Source of the DNA: Pseudomonadota bacterium
GTDB taxonomy: Bacteria > Desulfobacterota > Binatia > UBA1149
Length of the DNA: 64,000 nucleotides
NCBI GenBank assembly: GCA_014382245.1
Contig: JACNKC010000061.1
Location: 17,403-81,402, forward strand
Direction of reading: 5' to 3'
Shown here: positions 50,210 through 61,609 of the stretch, in pieces
Numbering within the stretch: position 1 is the first letter of the stretch
Layout of the letters: each line of letters starts with the position of its first letter
The notes under the pieces: generated by a model
What the model saw: only the letters and a program-made list of their open reading frames with translations
Databases searched by the model: none
What the model was told of the DNA's origin: nothing
Position numbers and translations under genes: made by a program

Positions 50210-51946
50210 GTGGCTGAACAGAGACTTATCGTCGTCGGCGGCGGGCTCGCGGGCTTGATGGCTACCATCAAGATCGCGGAGTCCGGCGTCGGCGTGGACC
50301 TTTTCTCGGTAGTGCCGGTCAAGCGCAGTCACTCGGTCTGTGCCCAGGGCGGCATCAACGCGGCGGTTAACCTCAAGGGTGAAGGCGACTCGCCGGCTAT
50401 CCACTTTGATGACACCGTTTACGGCGGCGATTTCCTCGCCAACCAGACCCCGGTGCGCAACATGTGCGACAAGGCACCCGAGATCATTTACCTGCTCGAC
50501 CGCATGGGCGTGCCCTTCAGTCGCACTCCCGAGGGCAACCTCGATTTCAGGCGCTTCGGTGGCACCAAGCATCACCGCACCGCGTATGCCGGGGCGACCA
50601 CCGGTCAGCAACTGCTTTACGCGCTCGACGAACAGGTTCGCCGCTACGAGGCCGAAGGCCTGGTGCGCAAGTTTGAGAACTGGGAGTTCCTTTCGGCCGT
50701 TGTCAACGAGGCTGGCACCTGCACGGGCATAACAGCTCTCGACTTGCTCAGTATGCAGATCGAAGTCTTCGAAGCGCCATCGGTGCTGCTGGCCACCGGT
50801 GGCCCGGGCATCGTTTACGGTCGTTCTACAAACTCCATGGTAAACACCGGTACGGCGGCGGCGGCCGTTTACCAACAGGGGGCAAGCTACGCCAACGGAG
50901 AGTTCATACAGGTACACCCGACCGCGATACCCGGACAGGACAAGCTGCGGCTTATCTCCGAGTCGGTGCGCGGGGAGGGCGGCCGGGTGTGGACCGTGCG
51001 TGACGGTAAGCCCTGGTACTTTCTCGAAGAATGGTACCCGGCTTATGGCAATCTTGTACCGCGCGATATCGCCAGCCGCGCGATCCACAAGGTGGTCTTC
51101 GAGCACGGTATACAGATCGACGACCAGAACTGCGTGTACCTCGATGTCACTCACCTCGACCCCGACATGCTCACCCGTAAGCTGGGTGGCGTGCTCGAGA
51201 TCTACGAAAAGTTCATGGGTGTAGATCCGCGGTTTACACCCATGAAGGTGTTCCCCGCGATGCACTATTCGATGGGTGGCCTGTGGGTCGACGCCGAGCA
51301 GAAGACCGATATTCCCGGTCTTTTTGCTGCCGGCGAGTGCGAGTACCAGTACCACGGTGCGAACAGGCTGGGAGCCAACTCGCTGCTCTCGTGCATCTAC
51401 GGTGGCATGATAGTCGGGCCCAACATGCTCGCCCGCTCGGCCGAGACCGCGGGCGAGGGAGGCAGCGCGGCTGCCGACCAGAAAGCGCGCATGGAAAACC
51501 GCTTTGCCAAGCTCAGGTCCATGGACGGCACCGAGAACGCCTACGCGCTGTGGAACGAGCTGGGCGACTGGATGACCCGGAACGTGACGGTGGAGCGCCA
51601 CAACGATCGCCTCAAGGAAACCGACGAGAAGCTGCAGGAACTCATGGAGCGATGGCAGAACATCGGCATGACCGATCACGGCCAGCGCGCTAACCAGGAG
51701 CTGAGCTTTACCAACCAGCTGTGGAACATGCTCGAGCTGGCCCGGGTCATCACGCTGGGCGCGCTCGCTCGGGATGAGAGCCGGGGTGCGCATTACAAAC
51801 CGGATTTTCCGGAGCGCGACGACGAGAACTTTCTCAAGACCACCAAGGCGACGTGGACCGCCGACGGACCGCAACTGGATTACGAAGACGTGGACACCGA
51901 GCACGTCGTGCCGAGAGCCCGCGTTTACAACGTGGATATCCGCTGA
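50210..51946 (+). CDS. sdhA: Succinate dehydrogenase flavoprotein subunit
   Basis: LIVVGGGLAGLMATIKIAESG; HSVCAQGGINAAVN; HYSMGGLWVD; HGANRLGANSLLSCIYGG. Confidence 0.97.
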   Translation: MAEQRLIVVGGGLAGLMATIKIAESGVGVDLFSVVPVKRSHSVCAQGGINAAVNLKGEGDSPAIHFDDTVYGGDFLANQTPVRNMCDKAPEIIYLLDRMGVPFSRTPEGNLDFRRFGGTKHHRTAYAGATTGQQLLYALDEQVRRYEAEGLVRKFENWEFLSAVVNEAGTCTGITALDLLSMQIEVFEAPSVLLATGGPGIVYGRSTNSMVNTGTAAAAVYQQGASYANGEFIQVHPTAIPGQDKLRLISESVRGEGGRVWTVRDGKPWYFLEEWYPAYGNLVPRDIASRAIHKVVFEHGIQIDDQNCVYLDVTHLDPDMLTRKLGGVLEIYEKFMGVDPRFTPMKVFPAMHYSMGGLWVDAEQKTDIPGLFAAGECEYQYHGANRLGANSLLSCIYGGMIVGPNMLARSAETAGEGGSAAADQKARMENRFAKLRSMDGTENAYALWNELGDWMTRNVTVERHNDRLKETDEKLQELMERWQNIGMTDHGQRANQELSFTNQLWNMLELARVITLGALARDESRGAHYKPDFPERDDENFLKTTKATWTADGPQLDYEDVDTEHVVPRARVYNVDIR

Positions 51947-51950
51947 GGGA

Positions 51951-52739
51951 ATGGGCATGGTTGACGAACAGAACCACGAACAGAACAAGGCCGAAGCTAA
52001 GAACATCGAGATCCGGGTGCGCAGGCAGGACGGTCCCGGCGGCGAGGCTTCCTGGGAGGAGTTTTCGCTTCCGTGGAAGGCCCAGCACAACGTCATATCG
52101 TTGTTGATGGCCATACAGGCCGCACCCGTCAACGCGGCCGGACAGGCCACGCGGCCGATAGTCTGGGATTGCAACTGCCTCGAAGAAGTCTGCGGCGCTT
52201 GCACAATGATAGTCAATGGCAAGGTCAGGCAGGCGTGTACGGCGCTGGCAGATGAGCTCGAGCAACCGATACAGCTCGAGCCCATGTCCAAGTTCCCGGT
52301 GGTGCGTGACCTCTCGGTGGACCGCTCGAGGATGTTCGAAAAACTCAAGGACGTTCACGCCGGGGTACAGCTCGACGGTAGCCACGACCTCGGCCCGGGC
52401 CCGCGCCAATCTGCCGCCAACCAGGAGCAGACCTATGCCTTCTCGCGTTGCATGACCTGCGGCTGCTGCCTGGAGGCCTGCCCCCAGTACAACGACGACT
52501 CGGAGTTCATGGGAGCCAACGCGCTCGGTCAGGTATTCCTGTTTAACCTGAACCCCATTGGCGCCGTCCAGTCGGAGGAAAGACTGGAAACCATCATGGG
52601 CCGCGGCGGCTTGTCTGATTGCGGCAACGCGCAGAACTGCGTCGAGGCCTGTCCCAAGGATATACCGCTGACAAAAGCGATAGCCTCGCTGGGGCGCGAC
52701 GTGACAGTGAAGTCACTGCGCGATCTGCTGGGGCGCTAG
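51951..52739 (+). CDS. sdhB: Succinate dehydrogenase iron-sulfur subunit
   Basis: [46 protein letters not shown]. Confidence 0.96.
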   Translation: MGMVDEQNHEQNKAEAKNIEIRVRRQDGPGGEASWEEFSLPWKAQHNVISLLMAIQAAPVNAAGQATRPIVWDCNCLEEVCGACTMIVNGKVRQACTALADELEQPIQLEPMSKFPVVRDLSVDRSRMFEKLKDVHAGVQLDGSHDLGPGPRQSAANQEQTYAFSRCMTCGCCLEACPQYNDDSEFMGANALGQVFLFNLNPIGAVQSEERLETIMGRGGLSDCGNAQNCVEACPKDIPLTKAIASLGRDVTVKSLRDLLGR

Positions 52740-52774
52740 ACCGGCAGGAAAGCAGCCGAGAGGAAGCAGAAAGG

Positions 52775-54028
52775 ATGAACGTACACGAATACCAGGGCAA
52801 GGAATTGCTGGCACGCTACGGCGTGGCCGTGCCCACGGGCAAGGTCGCCGGCAGCGCACAAGAGGCTCGCGAAGCCGCGACTGCACTGGGCAGCGAAGTT
52901 CTGGTCGTAAAGGCGCAGATCCACGCCGGTGGACGCGGCGCTGGAGCGGTAGTGGACAACGCCGAAGAAGCTGGCCGGTTGTTTGCCGATCACCTGGAGA
53001 AAGAAGGGCTACCGGCCCATGACCTCTCCGGTGGAGTGCGCCTGGTCCGATCCGCGGATGAAGCTGCCGACGCGGCCGAGGCCATGCTCGGTAAACTGCT
53101 CGTCACGAGGCAGACGGGGGCAGGGGGTCGCCGGGTGAGCCGGGTCCTGGTCGAGGAAGGCTGTGATATCGCGCGCGAACTCTACATGAGCCTGTTGCTC
53201 GATCGCGCGACCGGTAGACCGGTGATGATGGCCAGCACCGAGGGTGGTATGGAGATCGAGAAGGTCGCCGAGGAGACCCCCGGGCGAATAATGCGGCAGG
53301 AGATCGACCCCGCCGTTGGCCTGATCGACGGTCAGGCTCGCAAGGTTGCCTTCTGGCTGGGCATACCGGCCGAGGGCGTTGCCGAAGCGGTGGTGTTCAT
53401 GAAGTCGCTGTACGCCGCCTGGCTCGAATTGGACGCGACCATGGTCGAAATAAACCCGCTGGTACAGACCGGCGCGGGTACGCTGCTGGCGCTGGATGCC
53501 AAGGTGTCTTTCGACGACAATGCGCTCTTTCGCCAGCCCGATATCGCTGGCCTGCGCGATGATGCCGAGGAAGACCCGAAGGAAACCTGGGCCGGTAAGT
53601 ACGACCTGAGCTACATCGCGCTGGATGGAAACATCGGCTGCATGGTCAACGGCGCGGGCCTGGCCATGGCGACCATGGATATAATCCAGGCGGCCGGTGG
53701 TCGTCCGGCAAACTTCTGCGACGTCGGTGGCGGGGCCACCGCGGAGAGGGTAGCCGAGGCGTTCAAGATCATACTGTCAGACGAGAACGTGGAGGCGGTG
53801 TTTATAAATATCTTCGGCGGCATCATGAAGTGCGATGTGCTGGCCCAGGGCGTGGTAGACGCCGCCCGTGATGTGGAGATTACCGTTCCCCTGGTCGTGC
53901 GCCTCGAGGGCACCAACGTTGACCAGGGCAAGGCCATAATCGGGGAATCGGGACTCAATATAATCGGGGCCGAGGACATGGCCGATGGTGCCGCGAAGGC
54001 GGTACAGGCAGCCGAGCAGCGAGCGTGA
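52775..54028 (+). CDS. sucC: Succinyl-CoA synthetase beta subunit
   Basis: [64 protein letters not shown]. Confidence 0.97.
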   Translation: MNVHEYQGKELLARYGVAVPTGKVAGSAQEAREAATALGSEVLVVKAQIHAGGRGAGAVVDNAEEAGRLFADHLEKEGLPAHDLSGGVRLVRSADEAADAAEAMLGKLLVTRQTGAGGRRVSRVLVEEGCDIARELYMSLLLDRATGRPVMMASTEGGMEIEKVAEETPGRIMRQEIDPAVGLIDGQARKVAFWLGIPAEGVAEAVVFMKSLYAAWLELDATMVEINPLVQTGAGTLLALDAKVSFDDNALFRQPDIAGLRDDAEEDPKETWAGKYDLSYIALDGNIGCMVNGAGLAMATMDIIQAAGGRPANFCDVGGGATAERVAEAFKIILSDENVEAVFINIFGGIMKCDVLAQGVVDAARDVEITVPLVVRLEGTNVDQGKAIIGESGLNIIGAEDMADGAAKAVQAAEQRA

Positions 54029-54041
54029 CGGAGAATCGAGG

Positions 54042-54917
54042 ATGAGCATTCTACTGGACTCAAACAGCAGGGTTGTTACCCAGGGCCTGGGTGCTACCGG
54101 CAGGTTTCACCTCAACGGCTGCCGGGAATACGGCACCTCCATGGTCGCCGGGGTCCGCCCCGGTAAGGGCGGACAAACAGCCGAGGACACCCCGGTTTTT
54201 GATACCGTGGCCGAGGCCGTGGACAAGGAAGGCGCCAACATATCGGTCATCTACGTGCCGCCGCCGGGAGCCGCTGACGCCATAATGGAAGCCGCAGACG
54301 CGGGTATACCGCTGGTGGTGTGTATCACCGAGGGCATACCGGTGACCGACATGATACGCGTGCAGCGGTTTCTCGAGGGGCGCGACACGCGCCTGATCGG
54401 CCCCAACTGTCCCGGCATAATAACTCCCGGACAGGCCAAGGTAGGTATCATGCCCGGCTACATCCACGAGCCCGGCCGCGTGGGCGTGATCTCGCGCAGC
54501 GGAACCCTGACCTACGAGGCGGTGCACCAGCTCACGCAGCTTGGCGTGGGCCAGTCGACCTGCATAGGCATTGGCGGTGACCCGATCATCGGCACTGGCT
54601 TCATAGACGCGCTCGACCTGTTCAACCGCGACCCGGACACCGACGCCGTGATGATGATCGGCGAGATCGGCGGCAACGCCGAAGAACTGGCGGCGGCGTG
54701 GGTGCAGGAAAACATGACCAAGCCTGTAGCGGCGTTTATCGCCGGCAAGACGGCACCACCCGGCAAGCGCATGGGCCACGCCGGGGCGATTATCTCGGGA
54801 GGACAGGGTACAGCCGCCGACAAGGAAGCAGCGCTCGAAGCCGCCGGCATGCCGGTTGCCCCGAGTCCGGCCGAGCTCGGCGTCACCCTCGTGATGGCAA
54901 TGCAACGGGCAGCCTGA
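54042..54917 (+). CDS. sucD: Succinyl-CoA synthetase alpha subunit
   Basis: [62 protein letters not shown]. Confidence 0.97.
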   Translation: MSILLDSNSRVVTQGLGATGRFHLNGCREYGTSMVAGVRPGKGGQTAEDTPVFDTVAEAVDKEGANISVIYVPPPGAADAIMEAADAGIPLVVCITEGIPVTDMIRVQRFLEGRDTRLIGPNCPGIITPGQAKVGIMPGYIHEPGRVGVISRSGTLTYEAVHQLTQLGVGQSTCIGIGGDPIIGTGFIDALDLFNRDPDTDAVMMIGEIGGNAEELAAAWVQENMTKPVAAFIAGKTAPPGKRMGHAGAIISGGQGTAADKEAALEAAGMPVAPSPAELGVTLVMAMQRAA

Positions 54918-54945
54918 ACGGCTGCGAGGAGACAGGCGTATTAAG

Positions 54946-55374
54946 ATGAAGGAACGAACTCTTTCCATAGTGAAGCCCGACGCGGTCGCGGCGAACTCCA
55001 TAGGCGGTATGCTCGGCATATTTGAAAACGGTGGCCTGCAGGTCATCGCCAGTCGGATGGTCCACATGAATCGTGAGAAAGCCGAGGGTTTTTACGCGGT
55101 GCACAAAGAGCGTCCGTTTTTTGGCTCGCTGGTGGATTTCATGACCGAGGGGCCCGTGCTGGTCTCGGTACTCGAGGGCGACAACGCCATAGCGAGACAC
55201 CGCGAACTCCTGGGCGCCACCAATCCCGAAGAGGCCGACGAGGGGACCGTACGAAAGCTCTACGGCACTGACATCGAGCGAAACGCCGGGCATGGCTCGG
55301 ATGCCCCGGAAACTGCAGCTTTTGAAATCGGATATTTCTTCAGTAACGACGAGCTCCACTCGCGCGGCAGCTGA
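54946..55374 (+). CDS. ndk: Nucleoside diphosphate kinase
   Basis: [33 protein letters not shown]. Confidence 0.97.
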   Translation: MKERTLSIVKPDAVAANSIGGMLGIFENGGLQVIASRMVHMNREKAEGFYAVHKERPFFGSLVDFMTEGPVLVSVLEGDNAIARHRELLGATNPEEADEGTVRKLYGTDIERNAGHGSDAPETAAFEIGYFFSNDELHSRGS

Positions 55375-56398
55375 GCGGCGTCGCGGCCTGCGGTCGCTGA
55401 CGCTGCCCGAGCTGGTCGACTGGACTGGCAGGCGGGGTTTCGAATCCTACCGGGCGTCGCAGCTCGCGGGCTGGTTTTACAACCGACCCCTCACTGCCGT
55501 CGACGACATGCATAACCTGCCGTTGGACTTGCGGCAGGCCCTGGCCGAGGACTTCGACGTCACGCTGCCCGAGCGCGCGGACTGCCGTGAGTCCAGTGAC
55601 GGCACCCGCAAACTGCTCGTTGGCCTGGCCGACGGAGCGCCGGTGGAGAGCGTACTTATACCGCGCGGCGAGCGCCTGACCCTGTGCTTGTCGACGCAGG
55701 TTGGCTGCGGCATGGGTTGCACCTTCTGTGCGACCGCGCGCATGGGTTTGATGCGCAACCTCGAGCCCGACGAGATCATCGGCCAGGTGCTGATGGCACG
55801 CGAGATGGCCGGCCCGCAGCCGGTGACCAACTACGTTTTCATGGGCATGGGCGAACCCCTGGCCAACTACGAGCGACTGCTGGCCGCGATAGGACTTATG
55901 ACGGCACGCTGGGGCCTGGGCGTGTCACCGCGGCGGATAACCGTGTCTACCGTGGGACTGGTGCCGGCACTTCAACGGTTGGTGACCGACACCAGCGTGA
56001 ACGTGGCGGTATCGCTGAACGCGACCCGCGACGAGCTGCGCGATGACATCATGCCTGTCAACCGTCGCTACCCGATTGCCGAGTTGCTGGAGGCCTGCAG
56101 GCAACTCGACCTGCCCAGGCGCAAGCGCGTGACTTTTGAGTACGTTATGCTGGCCGGCGTGAACGACTCGGACGAGGACGCTGACCGTCTCGTGTCGCTG
56201 TTCGCGTCGATGGCGGTAAAGATTAACCTCATACCGTTCAATCCCTTCGAAGGTTCTTTGTTCGAACCCCCGTCTGCCGAACGGGTGGATGCTTTTCAGC
56301 GACGCATGTTGGACCGCGGGCTGCATACCACGGTGAGAATCAGTCGCGGGCGCGATATAGCGGCTGCTTGCGGGCAGTTGGCCGCAGCAGGGAGCTGA
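55301..56398 (+). CDS. rlmN: 23S rRNA (adenine-C2)-methyltransferase RlmN (start uncertain; overlaps ndk)
   Basis: [24 protein letters not shown] (CxxxCxxC), [12 protein letters not shown]-terminal ACGQLA cysteine. Confidence 0.95.
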   Translation: MPRKLQLLKSDISSVTTSSTRAAAERRRGLRSLTLPELVDWTGRRGFESYRASQLAGWFYNRPLTAVDDMHNLPLDLRQALAEDFDVTLPERADCRESSDGTRKLLVGLADGAPVESVLIPRGERLTLCLSTQVGCGMGCTFCATARMGLMRNLEPDEIIGQVLMAREMAGPQPVTNYVFMGMGEPLANYERLLAAIGLMTARWGLGVSPRRITVSTVGLVPALQRLVTDTSVNVAVSLNATRDELRDDIMPVNRRYPIAELLEACRQLDLPRRKRVTFEYVMLAGVNDSDEDADRLVSLFASMAVKINLIPFNPFEGSLFEPPSAERVDAFQRRMLDRGLHTTVRISRGRDIAAACGQLAAAGS

Positions 56399-56438
56399 GC
56401 GCGGCTGGCGGAATTCGGCGGCGGTAGAAGAGCGAGCG

Positions 56439-57374
56439 ATGAAGAGGCTGGGAGTACTGGTAAACGCGAACGCCAGGCGTGGTCGCCAGGTGCAGAGCAG
56501 CGTAGACGGGTTGCGCCGGGTGATCGGCGATCGCGGGCGCGTGGTGGCCACCCACAGTCTCGGAGAGCTCGACACGGCCCTCGACGGGTTCGAGGCTGAG
56601 GGTCTCGACCTGCTGGCCGTGCTTGGTGGAGACGGCACATATTATCACTTGCTCGGTCGCCTCCTCGGCGAAAGCGGGCGTTGGACCGTGCCCACGCTGT
56701 TGCCCCTGGGAGGCGGCACCATCAACAACCTATGCCGCTCCCTGGGGGTAAGCCGCAGGGCTCCGCGCACACTGCTCAAGCGGGCGTTGAAGATCCTGGG
56801 CGAGCAGCGGCCAGGCCGCGTGGAAAAACTTGTCACCATGCGTATCAACGGCGACACCCATGGTTTTACCGTGGGGGCGGGGCTGGCGCCCAATTTTCTC
56901 GACCTCTACTACCAGGCGCGCAGACCCGGTCCGGCCAGCGCCTTGCTGCTGCTCGCCCGGCTGTTTTTTTCCAACCTGACTTCGGGCCCACTCATCGGCG
57001 AGGTCAATCGTGGCTTCGAGGCCTCGATAGAAGCGGATGGATTGGAGTTGGGATGGCATGATTACAACCTGCTGCTGGCCTCCACGATAAGCCACGTGGG
57101 CATGGGGGTGCGGCCTTTCTGGCGGGCAAACAGTGGGGATAATGCCGTCCACCTGTTGGCCGGCAACGAGACACCCGGCGCGCTGTTGCTGCGCCTGCAT
57201 CGTTTTCTGCTCGGACTGCCGTCAGGCATGGAGTTGATGTACGATGCCGCGTTTGACAGGCTGCGCGTGGAATTTTCGACGCCGCAGCCCTTGATGATCA
57301 ACGGGGAACTGCTCGCTCCGGCCAGTGAGCTGCTGGTCGAAACAGGACCACCGGTCGCCTGCATGGTCGTCTGA
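56439..57374 (+). CDS. Diacylglycerol kinase catalytic-domain (lipid kinase) protein
   Basis: LVNANARRGRQ; LLAVLGGDGTYYHLL; LPLGGGTINN. Confidence 0.8.
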   Translation: MKRLGVLVNANARRGRQVQSSVDGLRRVIGDRGRVVATHSLGELDTALDGFEAEGLDLLAVLGGDGTYYHLLGRLLGESGRWTVPTLLPLGGGTINNLCRSLGVSRRAPRTLLKRALKILGEQRPGRVEKLVTMRINGDTHGFTVGAGLAPNFLDLYYQARRPGPASALLLLARLFFSNLTSGPLIGEVNRGFEASIEADGLELGWHDYNLLLASTISHVGMGVRPFWRANSGDNAVHLLAGNETPGALLLRLHRFLLGLPSGMELMYDAAFDRLRVEFSTPQPLMINGELLAPASELLVETGPPVACMVV

Positions 57375-57419
57375 CAGAAGGCGGCCGATAACAAGGCGCA
57401 GCAGCAGGACGGTATAACA

Positions 57420-58280
57420 ATGCTTGGTATTATTGGAGGGACGGGGCTCTACGACATGGAGGCCCTGGAGGATCGCGAAAGCGTTCGCGTCGATACGCCT
57501 TTCGGCTCGCCCTCAGACGATATCCTCATCGGCGTTCTGGCCGGTAGCAGGTTGGCATTTCTGCCTCGCCACGGACGGGGGCACAGGCTGCTGCCCTCTG
57601 AGCTCAACTCGCGGGCGAATATATGGGCGCTCAAGAAACTCGGCGTCGATTCGTTGGTTGCTGCCTCGGCGGTAGGTAGCCTGCGGGAAGACATTGCGCC
57701 GGGTGACCTCGTGCTACCCGACCAGTTCATCGATCGTACCTGGGGCAGGGAGTCTACTTTTTTCGGCGATGGCCTGGTGGCCCACGTGGCCTTCGGAGAC
57801 CCGGTGTGCGGGCAACTGTCGGCGAGAGTTTTCGCGGCGGCCGAGTCCAGTGGCGCCAGGATACACCGCGGTGGCACTTACGTCTGCATACAGGGCCCGG
57901 CGTTTTCCACGCGGGCGGAGTCCCGGCTGTTCAGGTCCTGGGGGGGCGACGTGGTAGGCATGACCAACCTTCCCGAGGCCCGCCTGGCACGGGAGGCGGA
58001 GCTCTGCTTCGCGACCCTTGCCCTGGCTACTGACTACGACTGCTGGCGCAAGGAAGAAACGGCCGTCGACGCCGGCTCCATAATGGAGGTGCTCGCCGCC
58101 AACGCCGACTTGGCCCGCGACGTGGTCACCCGGGTTGCCGCTTCTTACGAACCCCGGCCAGGTTGTGATTGCCAGCGCGTACTCGACACGGCAGTGGTCA
58201 GTGATCGTTCGATGGTGCCGGCCGAAACGAATGAGAAACTCGCGTTGTTATTGGAGCGCGTGGACAGGGAGGCTTCATAG
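57420..58280 (+). CDS. S-methyl-5'-thioadenosine phosphorylase-type purine nucleoside phosphorylase
   Basis: LGIIGGTGLYDM; FLPRHGRGHRLLPSELNSRANIWALKKLGVD; CIQGPAFSTRAESRLFRSWGGDVVGMTNLPEA. Confidence 0.93.
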   Translation: MLGIIGGTGLYDMEALEDRESVRVDTPFGSPSDDILIGVLAGSRLAFLPRHGRGHRLLPSELNSRANIWALKKLGVDSLVAASAVGSLREDIAPGDLVLPDQFIDRTWGRESTFFGDGLVAHVAFGDPVCGQLSARVFAAAESSGARIHRGGTYVCIQGPAFSTRAESRLFRSWGGDVVGMTNLPEARLAREAELCFATLALATDYDCWRKEETAVDAGSIMEVLAANADLARDVVTRVAASYEPRPGCDCQRVLDTAVVSDRSMVPAETNEKLALLLERVDREAS

Positions 58281-59194
58281 TGAGCAACGAGGTATGCGTG
58301 GTGGGCTCTGTGGCCCTGGATTCGGTGGAGACACCGGGAGGCCGGGCCGACGATCAGCTGGGCGGGTCGTGCTCGTACTTTTCGCTGGCGGCTGCGTTCT
58401 TTGCCCCGGTGAACATGGTGGGCGTGGTGGGTCGTGATTTCCCGGACGAGAAAAGGGATTTCCTGGCCTCGCGGGGTATCAACATGGATGGTCTCGATAC
58501 GGTTGACGGCGATACCTTTCGCTGGTCGGGTCGCTACCACGAAAACATGAACGTGCGTGACACGCTCGACCTGCAGCTCAACGTTTTTGAGAGTTTTAAC
58601 CCACGACTGTCCGAGGCCTGCCGGAAGAGCGATTTCGTTTTCCTGGCCAACATCATTCCGTCGGTGCAGGCGGGCGTTCTCGAGCAGTTTGATTCGCCTC
58701 TCATCGTGGGTGCCGACACGATGGACATCTATATTGACGACGCCCGCGAGGACCTCGAGGCGTTGTTGAAAAACGTCGACCTGCTCAGCATAAATGATTC
58801 CGAGGCCGTGCAGCTGGCGGGCGAAGCCAACGTGGTGCGTGCAGCCCGCCGCATACTCGACATGGGGCCCGATACGCTGTTGGTAAAGCGGGGCGAGTAC
58901 GGTGCCCTCCAGTTTTCAGCCGACGATATTTTCGCCGTGCCGGCGTTTCCGCTTGAGACCGTGGTAGATCCCACCGGCGCGGGGGATTGTTTTGCCGGCG
59001 GCCTGTTCGGCTCCCTGGCAGAGGCGGGCGAGGTCAACAGGCGTTCATTGCGGAGGGCGGTCGTGTACGGAAGCGTCGTGGCGTCTTTCGCGGTGGAAGG
59101 CTTCGGGGTCGAGGGACTCAGGCAGGTGGAGAGGGAAGACGTCGAACGTCGTTTTCGAGAATTCATGGCCCTGACGGACTTCCACACGGAGTAA
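58280..59194 (+). CDS. PfkB-family sugar/nucleoside kinase
   Basis: GGSCSYFSLAAAFF; TVVDPTGAGDCFAGGLFG; 1-nt overlap with upstream gene. Confidence 0.9.
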   Translation: MSNEVCVVGSVALDSVETPGGRADDQLGGSCSYFSLAAAFFAPVNMVGVVGRDFPDEKRDFLASRGINMDGLDTVDGDTFRWSGRYHENMNVRDTLDLQLNVFESFNPRLSEACRKSDFVFLANIIPSVQAGVLEQFDSPLIVGADTMDIYIDDAREDLEALLKNVDLLSINDSEAVQLAGEANVVRAARRILDMGPDTLLVKRGEYGALQFSADDIFAVPAFPLETVVDPTGAGDCFAGGLFGSLAEAGEVNRRSLRRAVVYGSVVASFAVEGFGVEGLRQVEREDVERRFREFMALTDFHTE

Positions 59195-59200
59195 ATAGGC

Positions 59201-60202
59201 ATGGACTACTCGGTAATACTCCCGGTCTACAACGAGAAGGATAACCTCGAACCCCTGCACGCGGAGTTGACGGGGGTGATGGAGGCGCTCAAGGGCTCCT
59301 ACGAGATTATCTACGTTGACGACGGTTCAGAGGATGGTTCGCTGGAAGGACTGCGACGCATTCACGGTGACGACGGCCGGGTGAGGGTGATTTCGTTCAG
59401 GCGTAACTTCGGCCAGACGGCAGCCATCGCGGCGGGTTTTGACGCTTCTACGGGCGACGCGGTCATCACCATGGACGCGGACCTGCAGAACGACCCGGCT
59501 GATATCCCGCGCTTACTCGAGAAGATGAAAGAGGGACACCAAGTGGTCTGCGGCTGGCGACGAGAGCGCAAGGACACACTGCTCCTGCGGCGCCTGCCAT
59601 CGGTGATCGCCAACGTGCTCATAAGGTCGGCCACTAACGTGCGCGTGCATGACTACGGTTGCATGCTCAAGGTCTACGATGGCGGCATAGCGCGGGGGCT
59701 GCGTCTCTACGGGGAGATGCACCGTTTCATTCCGGCCATGGCCTGGGATCTCGGCGCGTCGGTTGCCGAGGTCGTGGTCAACCACCGGCCGAGGGTAGCG
59801 GGAGTTTCCAAGTACGGCCTGTCGCGTGCCACCCGGGTGGTGCTCGACCTCCTGACGGTTAAATTTCTGTCGGTGTTCTCGACCCGCCCGCTGCACGCGT
59901 TCGGCCTGGTCGGCTTTGCCCTGGGAGTGCCCGGCACGATTATGCTGGGCTGGTTGGGTTTTGACCGCCTGGTTTTCGGCGTCGAGCTTGCTGGTCGTCC
60001 CATCGTGCTCCTGGCCATTCTGATGGTGGTCATGGGCGTCCAGTTTATTACCATGGGCCTGCTGGCTGAAATGCTGGCCCGCACCTACCACGAGAGCCAG
60101 AAAAAACCGGTGTACGTGGTGGCCTTGGACCTGCCGGCGGAGCAGGACTCTGCCGAAACGGGGGTTTCGTTGGCCGCGGTCGGTAGAGCCGCAAAGGCAT
60201 GA
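59201..60202 (+). CDS. Family 2 glycosyltransferase with C-terminal TM segments (polyprenyl-phosphate type)
   Basis: YSVILPVYNEKDNLEPL; YVDDGSEDGS; FRRNFGQTAAIAAGFDAS; MDADLQNDP; two TM helices. Confidence 0.9.
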   Translation: MDYSVILPVYNEKDNLEPLHAELTGVMEALKGSYEIIYVDDGSEDGSLEGLRRIHGDDGRVRVISFRRNFGQTAAIAAGFDASTGDAVITMDADLQNDPADIPRLLEKMKEGHQVVCGWRRERKDTLLLRRLPSVIANVLIRSATNVRVHDYGCMLKVYDGGIARGLRLYGEMHRFIPAMAWDLGASVAEVVVNHRPRVAGVSKYGLSRATRVVLDLLTVKFLSVFSTRPLHAFGLVGFALGVPGTIMLGWLGFDRLVFGVELAGRPIVLLAILMVVMGVQFITMGLLAEMLARTYHESQKKPVYVVALDLPAEQDSAETGVSLAAVGRAAKA

Positions 60203-60271
60203 CGACGCGGTGCTTTATAGCCTGTTGTTGAGCCCCCCGCGGCTTGATACACTCTAGGATTCGGAGGCATA

Positions 60272-61591
60272 GTGAAAATAACAGTTATAGGAACCGGATA
60301 CGTCGGCCTGGTCGCGGGTACGTGCTTTGCCGAAAGTGGCAACGACGTAATCTGTGTAGACATAGACGAGGCCAAGATAGACCGTCTCCGAAAAGGCGAG
60401 GTTCCGATCTACGAACCCGGCCTCGAGGAACTCATTCGGCGCAACGTGACCGAGGGGCGGTTATCGTTTTCCACGGACCTGGCGGGAGCGATTCGCCATG
60501 CGCTTGTGTGTTTCATCGCGGTGGGGACTCCCCAGGGGGAGGACGGGTCTTCGGATCTCCGTTACGTCATCAAGGTGGCCGAAGACATAGGCAAACTGAT
60601 CGACGGCTACCGCGTGGTGGTATGCAAGAGCACGGTGCCCGTGGGCACGCACTTGAAGGTGCGCAAGGCGATCGAGTCGAGAACCGACCATGAGTTCGAC
60701 GTGGTCTCCAACCCGGAGTTCATGAAAGAGGGTGCCGCGATCGACGACTTCCTCAAGCCCGACCGCGTGGTAGTGGGATGCGCCAGCCCGCGAGCGGGCG
60801 AAATCATGAAGGACCTCTACGAGCCCTTCGTGCGCGGCGGTGCCCCGATACTGATTATGGACAATGCCAGCGCCGAGATGGTCAAGTACGCGGCTAACTC
60901 GTTGCTGGCAACCAAGATTTCGTTCATGAACGAGATCGCGAATCTCTGCGAAAGCGTCGGTGCCGACGTGTCGCTGGTGCGCCGTGGAGTAGGCCTGGAC
61001 GCGCGCCTGGGCATGAGTTTTCTCTACCCCGGCCTCGGCTACGGCGGTTCGTGTTTTCCCAAGGACGTACGCTCGATAATCCACACGGCAGCCGAGGCGG
61101 ACCTCGAGTTTTCACTGCTCAAGGCCGTCGATGAAGTTAACAACCGCCAGAAACGAAGGTTGTTCGAGAAAATCTTTGACTACTACGACGGGGACCTTGG
61201 CGGCAGGCACTTCGCGTTATGGGGCCTGGCTTTCAAGCCGCGTACCGACGACATGCGCGAAGCCCCCTCGGTGGGCCTGGTCGAGGAGCTTCTCGGAGCC
61301 GGCTGCACGATAAGCGTGCATGATCCCGAGGCGATGGACGTTGCGCGCGAAATATTCGGGGACCGGGTCAGCTACCACCGGCAGAATTACGAAGCGCTCG
61401 ATGGTGCCGACGCGCTGCTGGTGGTCACAGAGTGGAACGAATTCCGTCGTCCAGATTTTGAGAGGATGAGGCGTCGATTGAAAGAGCCCGTAGTATTCGA
61501 TGGACGCAATCTCTGGGAACCCTCTGACATGGCTGAACTGGGATTTACTTATCTTCCTATCGGCCGGCCAGCCGTGAATGCAGACGCCTGA
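60272..61591 (+). CDS. ugd: UDP-glucose 6-dehydrogenase
   Basis: MKITVIGTGYVGLVAGTCFAESGNDVICVDID; NPEFMKEGAAIDDF; GYGGSCFPKDVRS. Confidence 0.96.
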   Translation: MKITVIGTGYVGLVAGTCFAESGNDVICVDIDEAKIDRLRKGEVPIYEPGLEELIRRNVTEGRLSFSTDLAGAIRHALVCFIAVGTPQGEDGSSDLRYVIKVAEDIGKLIDGYRVVVCKSTVPVGTHLKVRKAIESRTDHEFDVVSNPEFMKEGAAIDDFLKPDRVVVGCASPRAGEIMKDLYEPFVRGGAPILIMDNASAEMVKYAANSLLATKISFMNEIANLCESVGADVSLVRRGVGLDARLGMSFLYPGLGYGGSCFPKDVRSIIHTAAEADLEFSLLKAVDEVNNRQKRRLFEKIFDYYDGDLGGRHFALWGLAFKPRTDDMREAPSVGLVEELLGAGCTISVHDPEAMDVAREIFGDRVSYHRQNYEALDGADALLVVTEWNEFRRPDFERMRRRLKEPVVFDGRNLWEPSDMAELGFTYLPIGRPAVNADA

Positions 61592-61609
61592 GCGAAGAGG
61601 GGGACGGGC

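Noticed and set aside
50021-52348. 775-aa minus-strand ORF opposite sdhC/sdhA/sdhB
   Set aside because: Antisense to unambiguous succinate dehydrogenase subunits
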